A stretch of DNA of 64,000 bases from Pseudonocardia humida (lineage in GTDB: Bacteria; Actinomycetota; Actinomycetes; Mycobacteriales; Pseudonocardiaceae). How positions within the stretch are numbered: the first letter of the stretch is position 1; each line of letters begins with the position of its first letter. Shown in pieces: positions 42,729 to 52,110 of this stretch. The stretch spans positions 248,001 to 312,000 of the forward strand of contig NZ_JAGSOV010000009.1 of assembly GCF_023898865.1 (NCBI RefSeq), written 5' to 3'. The notes beneath the pieces were generated by a model. It was not told where the DNA came from. It saw only the letters and a list, made by a program, of their open reading frames with translations, and made no database searches. The translations under genes were made by a program, and so were the position numbers.

Positions 42729-45563
42729 GTGGCAACCGGAACGACGAGTTCGAGGCCCGAGACGACCTCGCCCGGCCGCGCGGCCGGCGGGAGTCGGCGC
42801 AGCGGCACGCCCACAGCCACGGCCGCCGGACGGCCGACCCGTCGGCTGGTGATCGTCGAGTCCGGTACCAAGGCCAAGAAGATCCAGGCGTACCTCGGCA
42901 AGGACTACGTGGTCGAGGCCTCGGTGGGCCACATCCGCGACCTGCCGCGCGGCGCGGCGGACGTGCCGGCGAAGTACAAGGGCGAGTCGTGGGCGCGCCT
43001 GGGCGTCGACGTGGACAACCAGTTCACCCCGCTCTACATCATCACGCCGGAGAAGAAGGGCAAGGTCGCCGAGCTCAGGGACGCGCTGAAGACCGTCGAC
43101 GAGCTCGTACTGGCCACCGACCCCGACCGCGAGGGCGAGGCGATCGCCTGGCACCTGCTGGACACGCTGAAGCCGAAGATCCCGGTCCGGCGGATGGTCT
43201 TCCACGAGATCAGCGAGCCGGCGATCCGCGCGGCGATGGAGAACCTGCGCGACGTCGACCACGACATGGTCGACGCCCAGGAGACCCGCCGCATCCTCGA
43301 CCGGCTCTACGGCTACGAGGTCTCCCCCGTGCTGTGGAAGAAGGTCATGCCGAAGCTCTCGGCTGGCCGCGTGCAGTCGGTGGCCACCCGCATCATCGTG
43401 CAGCGCGAGCGCGAGCGGATGGCGTTCGTCTCCGCGTCGTACTGGGACATCGCCGCGCTGCTGGACGCGGGCGCGGACGCCACCCCGCGCCAGTTCCCGG
43501 CCCGGCTCGTCGCGGTCGACGGCACCCGCGTCGCCACCGGCCGCGACTTCGGGTCCGACGGCGCGCTCAAGGCCTCGGCGAAGGGCAAGGAGGCCGCCCG
43601 GGCGCTCGACGAGGCGGGCGCCCGCCGGCTGGCCGAGGCGCTGCAGGGCCGCGCCATGGCCGTCGAGTCGGTCGAGTCCAAGCCCTACACGCGCAAGCCG
43701 TACCCGCCGTTCATGACCTCCACGCTGCAGCAGGAGGCGGGGCGCAAGCTGCGCTTCTCCACCGACCGCACCATGCGCAGCGCCCAGCGGCTCTACGAGA
43801 ACGGCTACATCACCTACCTGCGCACCGACTCGACCACGCTGTCCGAGTCGGCCATCCAGGCCGCCCGCCAGCAGGCCCGCGACCTCTACGGCGACGCGTA
43901 CGTCCCGGCGCAGCCCCGCCAGTACAACCGCAAGGTCAAGAACGCCCAGGAGGCCCACGAGGCGATCCGCCCGGCGGGCGAGGTGTTCCGCACCCCCGGC
44001 GAGGTCGCGAACGAGGTCGACGGCGACGACTTCCGGCTCTACGAGCTCATCTGGCAGCGCACGGTGGCCTCGCAGATGGCCGACGCGCGCGGCACCACGG
44101 TCAGCGTCCGGATCGCGGGCACGGCCGCGACGGGCGAGGAGGTCACGTTCGCCGCGTCCGGGCGCACGATCACCTTCCCCGGGTTCCTGAAGGCCTACGT
44201 CGAGACCCTCGACGAGGGCAGCGACGGCCAGGCCGACGACGCCGAGTCGCGGCTGCCCGAGCTGACCAAGGGCCAGGACCTGGTCGCGGCCGCGCTGACG
44301 CCGGAGGGCCACACCACCAACCCGCCGTCGCGCTACACCGAGCCGAGCCTGATCAAGTCGCTGGAGGAGCTGGGCATCGGCCGCCCGTCCACCTACTCCT
44401 CGATCATCAAGACCATCCAGGACCGCGGCTACGTGTGGAAGAAGGGGCAGGCGCTGGTCCCGTCGTGGATCGCGTTCGCCGTGATCGGGCTGCTGGAGCT
44501 GCACTTCAGCCGGCTGGTCGACTACGACTTCACCGCGGCCATGGAGGACGAGCTCGACTCGATCGCCGCCGGCACCCAGGGCCGCACCGACTGGCTGTCC
44601 GGGTTCTACTTCGGCGCCGCGCAGGGCACCGAGGGTTCGGTCGCCCGGGCGGGCGGGCTGAAGAAGCTGGTCGGGATCAACCTGGAGCACATCGACGCCA
44701 GGGAGATCAACTCCGTCCCGGTGTTCGACGACGTCGTGGTGCGCGTCGGCCGCTACGGGCCCTACCTGGAGCGCGTGCGCGACGGCGAGTCGCAGCGGGC
44801 CAACCTCCCCGAGGACCTCCCGCCCGACGAGCTCACCCCCGAGGTCGCCGAGCAGCTCTTCTCGGTGCCGCAGGAGGGCCGCTCGCTGGGCGTCGACCCG
44901 GTCACCGGGCACGAGATCGTGGCCAAGGAGGGCCGGTTCGGCCCGTACGTCACCGAGATCCTGCCCGAGCCCGCGGAGCCGCCCGCGCCCGCCGACGGCG
45001 CCAAGACGCGCAAGAAGGCGCCGGCCAAGGCCAAGCCGCGCACGGGGTCGCTGTTCAAGTCGATGTCGATCGATTCGGTCACCCTCGACGACGCGCTCAA
45101 GCTGCTGTCACTGCCCCGCCTGGTCGGCACCGACCCGGAGAGCGGCGAGGAGATCACCGCGCAGAACGGGCGCTACGGGCCCTACCTGAAGAAGGGCACC
45201 GACTCGCGCTCGCTGACCGGCGAGGAGCAGCTGTTCACGGTCACCCTCGAGGAGGCCCTGGAGATCTACAAACAGCCCAAGCAGCGCGGCAGGCGCGCCG
45301 CGGCGGCCACCCCGCCGCTGCGCGAGCTGGGCAAGGACAGCGCCACCGGCCAGCCCATGGTGATCAAGGACGGCCGGTTCGGCCCGTACGTCACCGACGG
45401 CGAGACGAACGCCTCCCTGCGCAAGGGCGACAGCGTCGAGCAGCTGACCGACGAGCGCGCCTCCGAGCTGCTGGCCGAGCGCCGGGCGAAGGCCCCGGCG
45501 CCGAAGAAGAAGGCCGCGCCCGCGCGCAAGGCCCCCGCCCGCAAGAAGGCCCCCGCCAAGTAG
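42729..45563 (+). CDS. topA: DNA topoisomerase I
   Basis: A 944-residue type IA topoisomerase relaxing negative supercoils. The TOPRIM domain starts with LVIVESGTKAKKI and holds DPDREGEA. The catalytic Tyr is in GYITYLRTDSTTLSE. The C-terminus lacks zinc fingers and has four repeats with RYGPYL/RFGPYV cores, then a Lys/Ala tail (KAPARKKAPAK), the usual actinobacterial form. The start is GTG at 42729. Confidence 0.97.
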   Translation: MATGTTSSRPETTSPGRAAGGSRRSGTPTATAAGRPTRRLVIVESGTKAKKIQAYLGKDYVVEASVGHIRDLPRGAADVPAKYKGESWARLGVDVDNQFTPLYIITPEKKGKVAELRDALKTVDELVLATDPDREGEAIAWHLLDTLKPKIPVRRMVFHEISEPAIRAAMENLRDVDHDMVDAQETRRILDRLYGYEVSPVLWKKVMPKLSAGRVQSVATRIIVQRERERMAFVSASYWDIAALLDAGADATPRQFPARLVAVDGTRVATGRDFGSDGALKASAKGKEAARALDEAGARRLAEALQGRAMAVESVESKPYTRKPYPPFMTSTLQQEAGRKLRFSTDRTMRSAQRLYENGYITYLRTDSTTLSESAIQAARQQARDLYGDAYVPAQPRQYNRKVKNAQEAHEAIRPAGEVFRTPGEVANEVDGDDFRLYELIWQRTVASQMADARGTTVSVRIAGTAATGEEVTFAASGRTITFPGFLKAYVETLDEGSDGQADDAESRLPELTKGQDLVAAALTPEGHTTNPPSRYTEPSLIKSLEELGIGRPSTYSSIIKTIQDRGYVWKKGQALVPSWIAFAVIGLLELHFSRLVDYDFTAAMEDELDSIAAGTQGRTDWLSGFYFGAAQGTEGSVARAGGLKKLVGINLEHIDAREINSVPVFDDVVVRVGRYGPYLERVRDGESQRANLPEDLPPDELTPEVAEQLFSVPQEGRSLGVDPVTGHEIVAKEGRFGPYVTEILPEPAEPPAPADGAKTRKKAPAKAKPRTGSLFKSMSIDSVTLDDALKLLSLPRLVGTDPESGEEITAQNGRYGPYLKKGTDSRSLTGEEQLFTVTLEEALEIYKQPKQRGRRAAAATPPLRELGKDSATGQPMVIKDGRFGPYVTDGETNASLRKGDSVEQLTDERASELLAERRAKAPAPKKKAAPARKAPARKKAPAK

Positions 45564-45564
45564 T

Positions 45565-45604
45565 CGTGAGCGGGTTCCCGGTCGCGGCCGGGAACCCGCT
45601 CACG
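45565..45604. terminator. Bidirectional hairpin topA/yqeY
   Basis: Perfect 17-bp arms (CGTGAGCGGGTTCCCGG at 45565-45581 and its complement at 45588-45604) with a 6-nt loop lie between the topA stop and the yqeY stop on the other strand. The position fits a shared terminator. Confidence 0.8.
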
Positions 45605-45608
45605 GGCC

Positions 45609-46079
45609 TCAGGGCCCGAGCAGGGCCTTCACCGCGGCCGCCACCCGGCCGCCCTCGGCGCGCCCCTGCGCGGCCGCCGTGGCCCGCTTCATGACCTGCC
45701 CCATCTGCCGCGGCCCCGGCTGCTCGCCGAGCTCGGCCGCGGTCTCCTCGACGGCCGTGCGCGCGATCGCGGCCAGCTCGTCGTCGGTGAGCTGGCTGGG
45801 CAGGTAGCGCGCGAGCAGCTCGCCCTCGGCGCGCTCCCGCGCGGCCAGCTCGTCGCGCCCGGCGGCGGCGAACGCCTCCGCCGACTCCGCCCGCTTGCGG
45901 GCCTCCTTCGCGATGACCTTCCGCACCTCGGCGTCGTCGAGGTCGCGCGGCTCCTTGCCTGCCACCTCGGCGTTGCTGATCGCGGTCAACGTCATCCGCA
46001 GGGTGGAGCGGGCCACGTCGTCGCGCGCCTTCATGGCCGCGGTCAGGTCGTCGCGCAGCCGTTCCTTCAGGGTGCTCAC
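45609..46079 (-). CDS. GatB/YqeY-domain protein
   Basis: A 156-residue protein with the YqeY fold related to the tail of the GatB amidotransferase. Family segments are LKERLRDDLTAAMKARD, AKEARKRAESAEAF and GQVMKRATAAAQGRAEGGRV. It may bind tRNA-like RNA, but the role is not established. I take GTG at 46079 (STLKERL); the longer frame extends over the divergent promoter. Confidence 0.9.
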   Translation of the reverse strand: MSTLKERLRDDLTAAMKARDDVARSTLRMTLTAISNAEVAGKEPRDLDDAEVRKVIAKEARKRAESAEAFAAAGRDELAARERAEGELLARYLPSQLTDDELAAIARTAVEETAAELGEQPGPRQMGQVMKRATAAAQGRAEGGRVAAAVKALLGP

Positions 46080-46128
46080 GGGCAGGGACGGTAGTCGACT
46101 GGGTTCCGCAGGCCGAGCGGGTTCGACG

Positions 46129-46134
46129 TACTCT
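46129..46134 (+). promoter_or_regulatory. -10 box TACTCT for a leaderless gene
   Basis: TACTCT is followed by 6 nt and then GTG 46141, so the transcript should begin at the start codon. It shares the hexamer with the Rv3647c-like gene. Confidence 0.65.
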
Positions 46135-46140
46135 GAGCTC

Positions 46141-47082
46141 GTGCAGAGCTGGGCTCGGATCGCGCTGGCCGCGACCACCACCGCAGCCGCCGGGGTCGGC
46201 TACGCGGCCGGCGTCGAACGCCGCCGGTGGACGCTGCGGGAGGCCACGATCCCGGTGCTGGCCGAGGGGACGCGGCCGCTGCGCGTGCTGCACATCTCCG
46301 ACCTGCACATGACCCCCGGCCAGCGCGACAAGCAGCGCTGGGTGGCCGAGCTGGCCCGCCTGGAGCCCGACCTGGTCGTCAACACCGGCGACAACCTGGC
46401 CCACCACCGCGCCGTGCCCGCCGTGATGGCCGCGCTGGCCCCCCTGCTCGACCGCCCCGGCCTGTTCGTCTTCGGCAGCAACGACTACTTCGGCCCCACC
46501 CCGAAGAACCCCGCCCGCTACCTGGTGAAGAGCCGCAGGCGCATCCACGGCCGCGACCTGCCCTGGCGCGACCTGCGCGCCGCCCTGCTGGAGCGCGGCT
46601 GGTCCGACGCCACCCACGCCCGCCTCACCGTCGACCTGGACGGCGTGACCGTCGCCGTCGCCGGAGTCGACGACCCCCACCTCGACCGCGACCGCTACGA
46701 CCTCGTCGCCGGCCGCCCCTTCCCCGGAGCCGCCCTCAACCTCGGCCTCACCCACTCCCCCGAGCCCCGCGTGCTGGACTCCTTCGCCGACGACGGCTAC
46801 GACCTGGTCATGGCCGGGCACACCCACGGCGGCCAGCTCCGCCTGCCCGGCTACGGCGCCATCGTCACCAACTGCGGGATCGACCGCTCCCGGGCCCGGG
46901 GCGCCTCCCGGTGGGGCGTGCGCACGTGGCTGCACGTCTCGGCCGGCCTGGGCACCTCCCCCTACGCCCCGGTCCGCTTCGCCTGCCCGCCCGAGGCCAG
47001 CCTGCTGACCCTCGTACCCCGCTCCACCAGCACCGACGCCGCATCGGTAACCCCCGCGTCAGCGGCGGCGGACGTGGGCTAG
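46141..47082 (+). CDS. Metallophosphoesterase with N-terminal membrane anchor
   Basis: A 313-residue calcineurin-like phosphoesterase. Metal motifs are [11 protein letters not shown] (DxH), NTGDNL (GDN), FGSNDYF (GNxx type) and [11 protein letters not shown] hydrophobic stretch near residues 6-25 probably anchors it, which places the active site outside if it is a signal anchor. This is the YkuE-like, UshA-unrelated type; the substrate is unknown. It is followed by tRNA-Pro. Confidence 0.92.
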   Translation: MQSWARIALAATTTAAAGVGYAAGVERRRWTLREATIPVLAEGTRPLRVLHISDLHMTPGQRDKQRWVAELARLEPDLVVNTGDNLAHHRAVPAVMAALAPLLDRPGLFVFGSNDYFGPTPKNPARYLVKSRRRIHGRDLPWRDLRAALLERGWSDATHARLTVDLDGVTVAVAGVDDPHLDRDRYDLVAGRPFPGAALNLGLTHSPEPRVLDSFADDGYDLVMAGHTHGGQLRLPGYGAIVTNCGIDRSRARGASRWGVRTWLHVSAGLGTSPYAPVRFACPPEASLLTLVPRSTSTDAASVTPASAAADVG

Positions 47083-47109
47083 AGTTGGTAGTGCCCCTCC
47101 GGGGGGCAT

Positions 47110-47184
<75 letters not shown>

Positions 47185-47190
47185 AACCAG

Positions 47191-47235
47191 ACGGCCTGGT
47201 CAGGGTCTCCGCAGGGAGATCGTTGACCAGGCCGT
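47191..47235 (+). terminator. Hairpin after tRNA-Pro
   Basis: ACGGCCTGGTCA (47191-47202) and TGACCAGGCCGT (47224-47235) pair perfectly over 12 bp with a 21-nt loop, starting 8 nt beyond the tRNA 3' end. The following TCGTCGTTG has few T residues. Confidence 0.65.
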
Positions 47236-47336
47236 TCGTCGTTGCTCAGCGGCGAAGGCAGCAAGAAGCGCAGGTCGTGGAAGCTCCGGAGCATTCCCCG
47301 AGCACATCGCCGCAGCGGGGCGCCCCGGGGCGGCGC

Positions 47337-47342
47337 TAGCCT
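47337..47342 (+). promoter_or_regulatory. -10 box TAGCCT for a leaderless gene
   Basis: TAGCCT ends 7 nt before GTG 47350, again the leaderless arrangement. No ribosome site precedes the gene. Confidence 0.5.
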
Positions 47343-47349
47343 TCGGATC

Positions 47350-47790
47350 GTGTCCCTGGCCATGACGCCCGCCGAACGCGAGGCCTTCCTCGCCGAAGCG
47401 CACGTCGCCGTCGTGACCGTGGCCGACGACGACGGCCGCGGCCCGCTGGCCGTCCCGCTCTGGTACGACTACCGGCCCGGCGGCGAGATCATCCTGGTCA
47501 CCGACGCCGACAGCCGCAAAACCCAGCTGATCCGCCGGGCCGGCCGGGTCACCGTCTGCGCGCAGACCCAGGAGATGCCCTACCGGTACGCCTCCGTCGA
47601 GGGCCCGGTCACCGCGATCGAGGACACCGTCACCGTCGAGCAGCGCTGGGAACTCGCCCGCCGCTACCTGGGCCGCGAGGGCGCCGACGGCTACATCGAG
47701 GCCACCCGGGGCGTCACCGACCGCATGTGCGCGATCCACGTCCGCCCCGAGCGCTGGCTGACCCGCGACTACACGAAGGCCGGTGGATAG
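47350..47790 (+). CDS. Pyridoxamine 5'-phosphate oxidase-fold protein
   Basis: A 146-residue split-barrel flavin/F420-type protein. MTPAEREAFLAEAHVAVVTV at the N-terminus, GPLAVPLWYDY and KTQLIRRAGRVTVCAQ are typical of this small family, often F420-dependent in actinobacteria. The reaction is unknown. GTG 47350 or ATG 47362 may start it; the leaderless -10 favours 47350. Its end overlaps the membrane-protein gene on the other strand. Confidence 0.88.
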   Translation: MSLAMTPAEREAFLAEAHVAVVTVADDDGRGPLAVPLWYDYRPGGEIILVTDADSRKTQLIRRAGRVTVCAQTQEMPYRYASVEGPVTAIEDTVTVEQRWELARRYLGREGADGYIEATRGVTDRMCAIHVRPERWLTRDYTKAGG

Positions 47791-48079
47791 GTCGTTCGTC
47801 GCCTCGCCGCAACCATCGGTACAGAACCCACAGCATCTGCGCGACCGGCACGAGCACCACGGCGAGCACGCCCCCGAAGATCATCCCGTAGCCGTGCGGG
47901 TCGAAGGACCATCCGGTGACGCTGAGCACCACCATGCCGATGAGCAGCACGATCATCGCGACGGCGCAGGAGAACGCACCGAGCACCAGGCGCCGCAGCG
48001 CCGTCCGCAGCGGGTTCGCGGGGGTGGTGTCGCCTGGCGCGTCCATGTTCGGCTCCGCGGGTCGAGGTGCCGAGGCCAT
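47714..48079 (-). CDS. Small membrane protein of unknown function
   Basis: A 121-residue protein with two membrane helices (about 35-57 and 68-86: MIVLLIGMVVLSVTGW and MIFGGVLAVVLVPVAQMLWV). Residues after about 97 are Arg/Ser-rich and overlap the PPOX gene by 77 nt, so the real stop may have been lost and this tail may not be functional. I know no family for it. Confidence 0.6.
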   Translation of the reverse strand: MASAPRPAEPNMDAPGDTTPANPLRTALRRLVLGAFSCAVAMIVLLIGMVVLSVTGWSFDPHGYGMIFGGVLAVVLVPVAQMLWVLYRWLRRGDERPIHRPSCSRGSASARGGRGSRTCGR

Positions 48080-48198
48080 CAAGCCCCCGTACAGCAGCGA
48101 AGTACGGCAACGGCGGCTGTCGAGGGCCACTCGGTCGATCTCCGGTACACCGCCTTGCTGTAACGGGTCGGCGGCCCGGGGCGCTGGGGGCGAGTGGG

Positions 48199-48254
48199 GC
48201 ACGTCACCGATGCCGAAGGGGGCCCCCGACCCCTTCACGGGGTCGGTGACGTGC
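48199..48254. repeat. Inverted repeat with nested arms
   Basis: GCACGTCACCGA (48199-48210) pairs perfectly with TCGGTGACGTGC (48243-48254). Inside, GAAGGGG and CCCCTTC form a second stem. It lies in the gap between the small membrane-protein gene and the nucleotidyltransferase stop, so it could be a transcript end structure or an operator. Confidence 0.6.
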
Positions 48255-48332
48255 TCCACCCGCCGCCCGCATCGGCCGCCGAGCGCCGATCCGGCGTGGT
48301 GAGCAGCAGTCCTTCGGCCTCTGAACGCCACC

Positions 48333-49052
48333 TCAGCTGCGCACGTACCCTTCGGCGAGGCGCCCGCCGGAGGGAGCGAGAGCCCGGAGCACGGCGCCCA
48401 CGAACCGCTCCGCTCCTCCGCCCTCGTGGAGGTGCCGGTGCGCGGCGACGAGATCGGCGGCCGTCGCCGGAGCGGCCTGGCGCAGACGTCGGGCGAGCCA
48501 CTTGCCCCTCCCGAGCCACGTCCGGTGTTCCAGTAGGACCAGCTCGCTGATCGCCACCAGTGCGGCTGCGCCGATGAAGGCCACCTCGTCGTCGTCCGTG
48601 GCGTCGAGCAGGTCCTCGGCCAGGGCCGTGATCGCGTACCGGCGGTCGTCCCGCTCCCTCGTCGAGAGAGCAGGGGGTCCGGCGGCGATCGATCGGCGCG
48701 CGTCGTCCCGCACCCGGGTCCCGGCGCCGTCGTGGTCGACGAGGAGCACGCTCGCGCCGCACATCTGCAGCAGCGGAGACCGGCGGGCGGCGATCTCACG
48801 GTCGATGGAGGTGCGGGCGCTCTCGACCGTGTGCACGAACAGCTCCACCAACCGCCCGTCGGACAGCACGGTCTCGCGGTGGGGCGCAGGCGGACCCGGG
48901 ACCAGGACGACGATGTCCAGGTCCGACGACGCCGTCGCCCCGCCGTTCGCACTGCTGCCCCCGAGCATCGCCGCGACCGCCTCGGGGAACCGCTCGACCA
49001 CGAGCCGCGTCGCTTCCTCGATGTGGTCCTCCCGCCCAACCTGCCGACCCAC
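48333..49052 (-). CDS. Nucleotidyltransferase-domain protein
   Basis: A 239-residue polymerase-beta-superfamily protein. The motif GGSSANGGATASSDLDIVV (about 31-49) gives the GS...DxD metal site. The second carboxylate may be in LVELFVHT. The helical C-terminal half is like that of aminoglycoside nucleotidyltransferases, or HEPN-like. The target could be a small molecule or RNA. It begins 1 nt after the preceding helical gene, with which it likely forms a pair. Confidence 0.82.
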   Translation of the reverse strand: MGRQVGREDHIEEATRLVVERFPEAVAAMLGGSSANGGATASSDLDIVVLVPGPPAPHRETVLSDGRLVELFVHTVESARTSIDREIAARRSPLLQMCGASVLLVDHDGAGTRVRDDARRSIAAGPPALSTRERDDRRYAITALAEDLLDATDDDEVAFIGAAALVAISELVLLEHRTWLGRGKWLARRLRQAAPATAADLVAAHRHLHEGGGAERFVGAVLRALAPSGGRLAEGYVRS

Positions 49053-49053
49053 C

Positions 49054-49527
49054 TCAGCCGGGGAGGGGGTCGGTCGAGCCCTCGGCCAACGCCTTGGTGA
49101 TGCCCTCCATCGCGTTCTTGACCGTCGTCCCGTAGGGGTCGTCGCCCAGGGCGTCGCTCACCGAGCGCGCCCGCTCCAGGAACTCCCGGGCGCGCTCCGC
49201 GTCACCGAGGCGGCGGTGGTCGTCGGCGAGGCTGAGGTACAGCGACGGCATGAAGCCCCGCACCTGCAACGACGAGTCGTACTCCCGGGCCCGTTCGTCG
49301 GTCACCGAGGCCACCGCGACCAGGGCGCGCTCGTCCCATTCGAGTTCCGCGCGACCGTCGTCCTGCAGGTCCGCCATGAAGTGCGCGAGCACGCACTGGT
49401 GGAAGGGGTCGCCGTCCCCGCCCATCTCGTCCCACAGCACCCCCAGGGCACGACGGGCCGCCTCCCGCTCGCCGCCCCGGCCGAGCTCCACCGCCGCGAC
49501 GATGCGGGCCATCACGTCGTCGCCCAT
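49054..49527 (-). CDS. Helical-repeat (TPR-like) protein
   Basis: A 157-residue soluble protein of antiparallel helices (ARRALGVLWDEMGGDGDPFH, LYLSLADDHRRLGDAERARE), similar to TPR-type proteins. ATG 49527 has GGGGGAG 5 nt upstream. It precedes the nucleotidyltransferase with almost no gap. No enzymatic motif; a scaffold or regulator of its neighbour is possible. Confidence 0.78.
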   Translation of the reverse strand: MGDDVMARIVAAVELGRGGEREAARRALGVLWDEMGGDGDPFHQCVLAHFMADLQDDGRAELEWDERALVAVASVTDERAREYDSSLQVRGFMPSLYLSLADDHRRLGDAERAREFLERARSVSDALGDDPYGTTVKNAMEGITKALAEGSTDPLPG

Positions 49528-49928
49528 TCGCACTCCCCCGTTCGAGGTCCGGATTCGACGGTCGAGCATGCCGCACCGCTGCCGGGAGCCGCGGCCGGGA
49601 CGCCGACGTGGTCGAAGCATTCGCCGGCTCCGGGGCCGCGCCCGGACCGCGTCGCGGCCTCGCCGGCCCGCAGGCGGATCGCGGTCTCCACGGCCGAGCC
49701 GTTCGCGACGACGCCCACCCCGCCGCCCGCGCTGCGCCTCGCGCTCGACTCAGTGGCGCCGGCCGAACTGCGGGACGCGCTGGAGGTGGTGCGCGACGAG
49801 GTCGAGCACGACGCCCATCGCTGAGGCCGCGCCCGATCGGCCGGACGGCGGATTCCCCAGCGCAGCCGGACCGGCGGGACGGCGCGGCGCGCACCGCCCG
49901 CCGCTCCCGGTTCGGTGAGCCGGCGGGA
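49528..49928. other. Intergenic stretch, possible small relic
   Basis: About 400 nt. On the plus strand a tail ALDSVAPAELRDALEVV...HDAHR ends with a stop at 49822-49824 and reads like a real C-terminus, but there is no start or known domain upstream. The remainder is Gly/Arg/Pro-rich in all frames and shows nothing recognisable. Confidence 0.35.
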
Positions 49929-50666
49929 TCAGCTCGACAGGTCGTCGGAGTGCCCCGCGGCGAGCCGGGGCCACTGCGCCGTGGGCCGCCCGTCGAGCCG
50001 GAACTGCTCGCCCGCGGCGGAGTCGTAGCGCTGCGGCCAGCCGGCCGGTGAGTCCTCCCAGGTCTCCTGCCTGCCGTACGGGGTGAGGTCGAGCAGCCGG
50101 TAGCTGGTCGCGGTGGCCTCGGTGCCGCGGCCGGTCGTCCAGTACGTCTCGAACACCCGGTCGCCGTCGCGCAGGTAGCAGGCGTAGCCGCCGAAACCGC
50201 GCCCGCCGAGCAGGGCCTCGCCCGAGTCGCGCGCCGAGTACCAGGGCATCTCCCAGCCCATGAAGTCGCGGTACCGGGCGCTCTCGGCGTAGGGGCCCTG
50301 GCAGAACGTCGCGTAGGTGACGTCACGGCTGTGCAGGTGGGAGGGCTCCGGTGCGTGCCCGGTGAAGAACGTGCAGCCCTCGCACTGCTCGGCGGCCGGC
50401 TTGCCGTCGTGCCACATGTGCAGGTAGGCGATCAGCTGCCGGCGGCCCTCGAACACGTCGACCAGCGGCACCGGGCCCCGCTCCCCGACCAGCGGGATGT
50501 GCGGGTCCACCTCCACCATCGGCAGCCGCCGCCGGGCGGCCGCGATCGCGTCGCCCTCGCGGGTGTGGGCCTTCTCGCGGGCCAGTAGGCGCTCGCACTC
50601 GGCCTCCCAGGTGGCCCGGTCGACGATCTCGGGCCGCGGGTACGTCGTGCTGTTCGCTTCGACCAC
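49929..50666 (-). CDS. DUF899 thioredoxin-like protein
   Basis: A 245-residue member of the DUF899 family, a thioredoxin-fold group of unknown reaction. Segments typical of it are TWEAECERLLAREKAHTREGD, the CEGCTFFTGHAPEPSHLHSRD area with a C-x-x-C, and the late YRLLDLTPYGRQE. GTG 50666 is chosen because GGAAGG lies 7 nt upstream. An ECF42-type sigma factor and DGPF gene are next to it on the same strand; such sets occur together in actinobacteria. Confidence 0.9.
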   Translation of the reverse strand: MVEANSTTYPRPEIVDRATWEAECERLLAREKAHTREGDAIAAARRRLPMVEVDPHIPLVGERGPVPLVDVFEGRRQLIAYLHMWHDGKPAAEQCEGCTFFTGHAPEPSHLHSRDVTYATFCQGPYAESARYRDFMGWEMPWYSARDSGEALLGGRGFGGYACYLRDGDRVFETYWTTGRGTEATATSYRLLDLTPYGRQETWEDSPAGWPQRYDSAAGEQFRLDGRPTAQWPRLAAGHSDDLSS

Positions 50667-50817
50667 TGGTTCACCTTCCGCCGACGGGCGGGCAGGGTGC
50701 CCGCCCATCGGTAGGACCCACCGGACGCCCGCGAAATCATCGGCCGCCGCCGCGAAGGCGCGAGGTCGACCTCGTCGTCGCGGGCGCCGCACCCCGACGC
50801 CGGGTCCGATCGGTCTC

Positions 50818-52110
50818 TCAGCCGAGCGCGTCGCGCTTGCGCTCCAGCAGCTCCCGCTCCCGGGCGTTCCCGCACAGCCCGATCGCCCGCGCCAGCTCCG
50901 CCCGCGCCTCCGCCGTGCGCCCCAGCCGGGTGAGCAGCTCCCCGCGCACGCTCGGCAGCAGGTGGGAGCCGGGGAGGGCGTCGGCGGCGACCAGCTCGTC
51001 GACGACGCGCAGCGCCGCCGCCGGACCCTCGGCCATCGACACCGCGACCGCTCGGTTGAGGTCGACGACGGGCGAGGGCGCGAGCCCGCCGAGGGCGTCG
51101 TAGAGCAGGACGATGCGCTCCCAGTCCGTCGCCTCGACCGAGGGCGCGATCGCGTGGCACTCGGCGATCGCGGCCTGCAGCCCGTAGGCGCCCAGCCCCC
51201 GGCCCACCCGCTCGGTCCCGGCCAGCGCGGCGCGGCCGCGGCGGATGGCCGCGCGGTCCCAGCGGCGGCGGTCCTGGTGCTCCAGCAGCACCGGCTCGCC
51301 GTCGGGGCCGGTGCGGGCGGGGAAGCGGGCCGCGGTCAGCTCCAGCAGCGCGAGCAGGCCCATCACCTCCGGCTCCCCGGGCAGCAGGCGGGCCAGGATG
51401 CGGGCCATCCGGATGGCCTCGCGGGCGAGGTCGGTGCGGATCAGCTCGCCGCCCGAGGTCGCCGTCGACCCCTCGGTGAAGGTCACGTACACGACGCTGA
51501 GCACCGAGCCGAGGCGTTCGCGGCGCTCGTGCGGCGGCGGCACCTCGAACGGCACGCGCGCCGCGGCCAGGGTCTTCTTGGCGCGGGTGATGCGGGCCTG
51601 CACCGTCGCGGTCGGCACCAGGAAGGCCCGGGCGATCTCGTCGCTGGACAGACCGCCGATCACGCGCAGCGTGAGGGCCACCCGGGCCTCGCGCGAGAGC
51701 ACCGGGTGGCAGGCGGTGAACGCCAGGGCGAGCACGTCGTCGTCGATCTGGTCGGGATCCCACAGCACGTCGTCCGCCGCCTCCGGGGCGGGGCCGCCCG
51801 AGGTGGCGCCGCCCTCGCCCAGGTCGCGGGCGAGGGCGGCGTACCGGTCGTCGAGGGCGGCGCGGCGGCGGAACCCGTCGATGGCGCGGCGGCGGCCGAC
51901 GGTGAGCAGCCACGCGGCCGGGTTGCGCGGCGCGCCCTCCCGGGGCCACGTGACCAGCGCCTCGGCCAGCGCCTCCTGGGCGAGGTCCTCGGCGAGGGCG
52001 AGGTCGCCGGTGTAGCGGGCGAGGGCGCCGACGATCCGGGCGGACTCGATCCGCCAGACCGCCTCGACCGCCCGCCTGCCCTCGGTCGCCGTGGCACCCG
52101 GCCGGCTCAC
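50818..52110 (-). CDS. ECF sigma factor with TPR-like extension, ECF42 type
   Basis: A 430-residue sigma factor. Region 2 covers about 15-90 (DLAQEALAEALVTWP), and region 4 includes LRVIGGLSSDEIARAF and TVQARITRAKKTL. The remaining 230 residues form the helical extension (GPAAALRVVDELVAADA, TRLGRTAEARAELARAI) that sets ECF42 apart; no anti-sigma factor is expected in that group. GTG 52110 overlaps the stop of the DGPF gene, as seen with ECF42 factors elsewhere. Confidence 0.92.
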   Translation of the reverse strand: MSRPGATATEGRRAVEAVWRIESARIVGALARYTGDLALAEDLAQEALAEALVTWPREGAPRNPAAWLLTVGRRRAIDGFRRRAALDDRYAALARDLGEGGATSGGPAPEAADDVLWDPDQIDDDVLALAFTACHPVLSREARVALTLRVIGGLSSDEIARAFLVPTATVQARITRAKKTLAAARVPFEVPPPHERRERLGSVLSVVYVTFTEGSTATSGGELIRTDLAREAIRMARILARLLPGEPEVMGLLALLELTAARFPARTGPDGEPVLLEHQDRRRWDRAAIRRGRAALAGTERVGRGLGAYGLQAAIAECHAIAPSVEATDWERIVLLYDALGGLAPSPVVDLNRAVAVSMAEGPAAALRVVDELVAADALPGSHLLPSVRGELLTRLGRTAEARAELARAIGLCGNARERELLERKRDALG

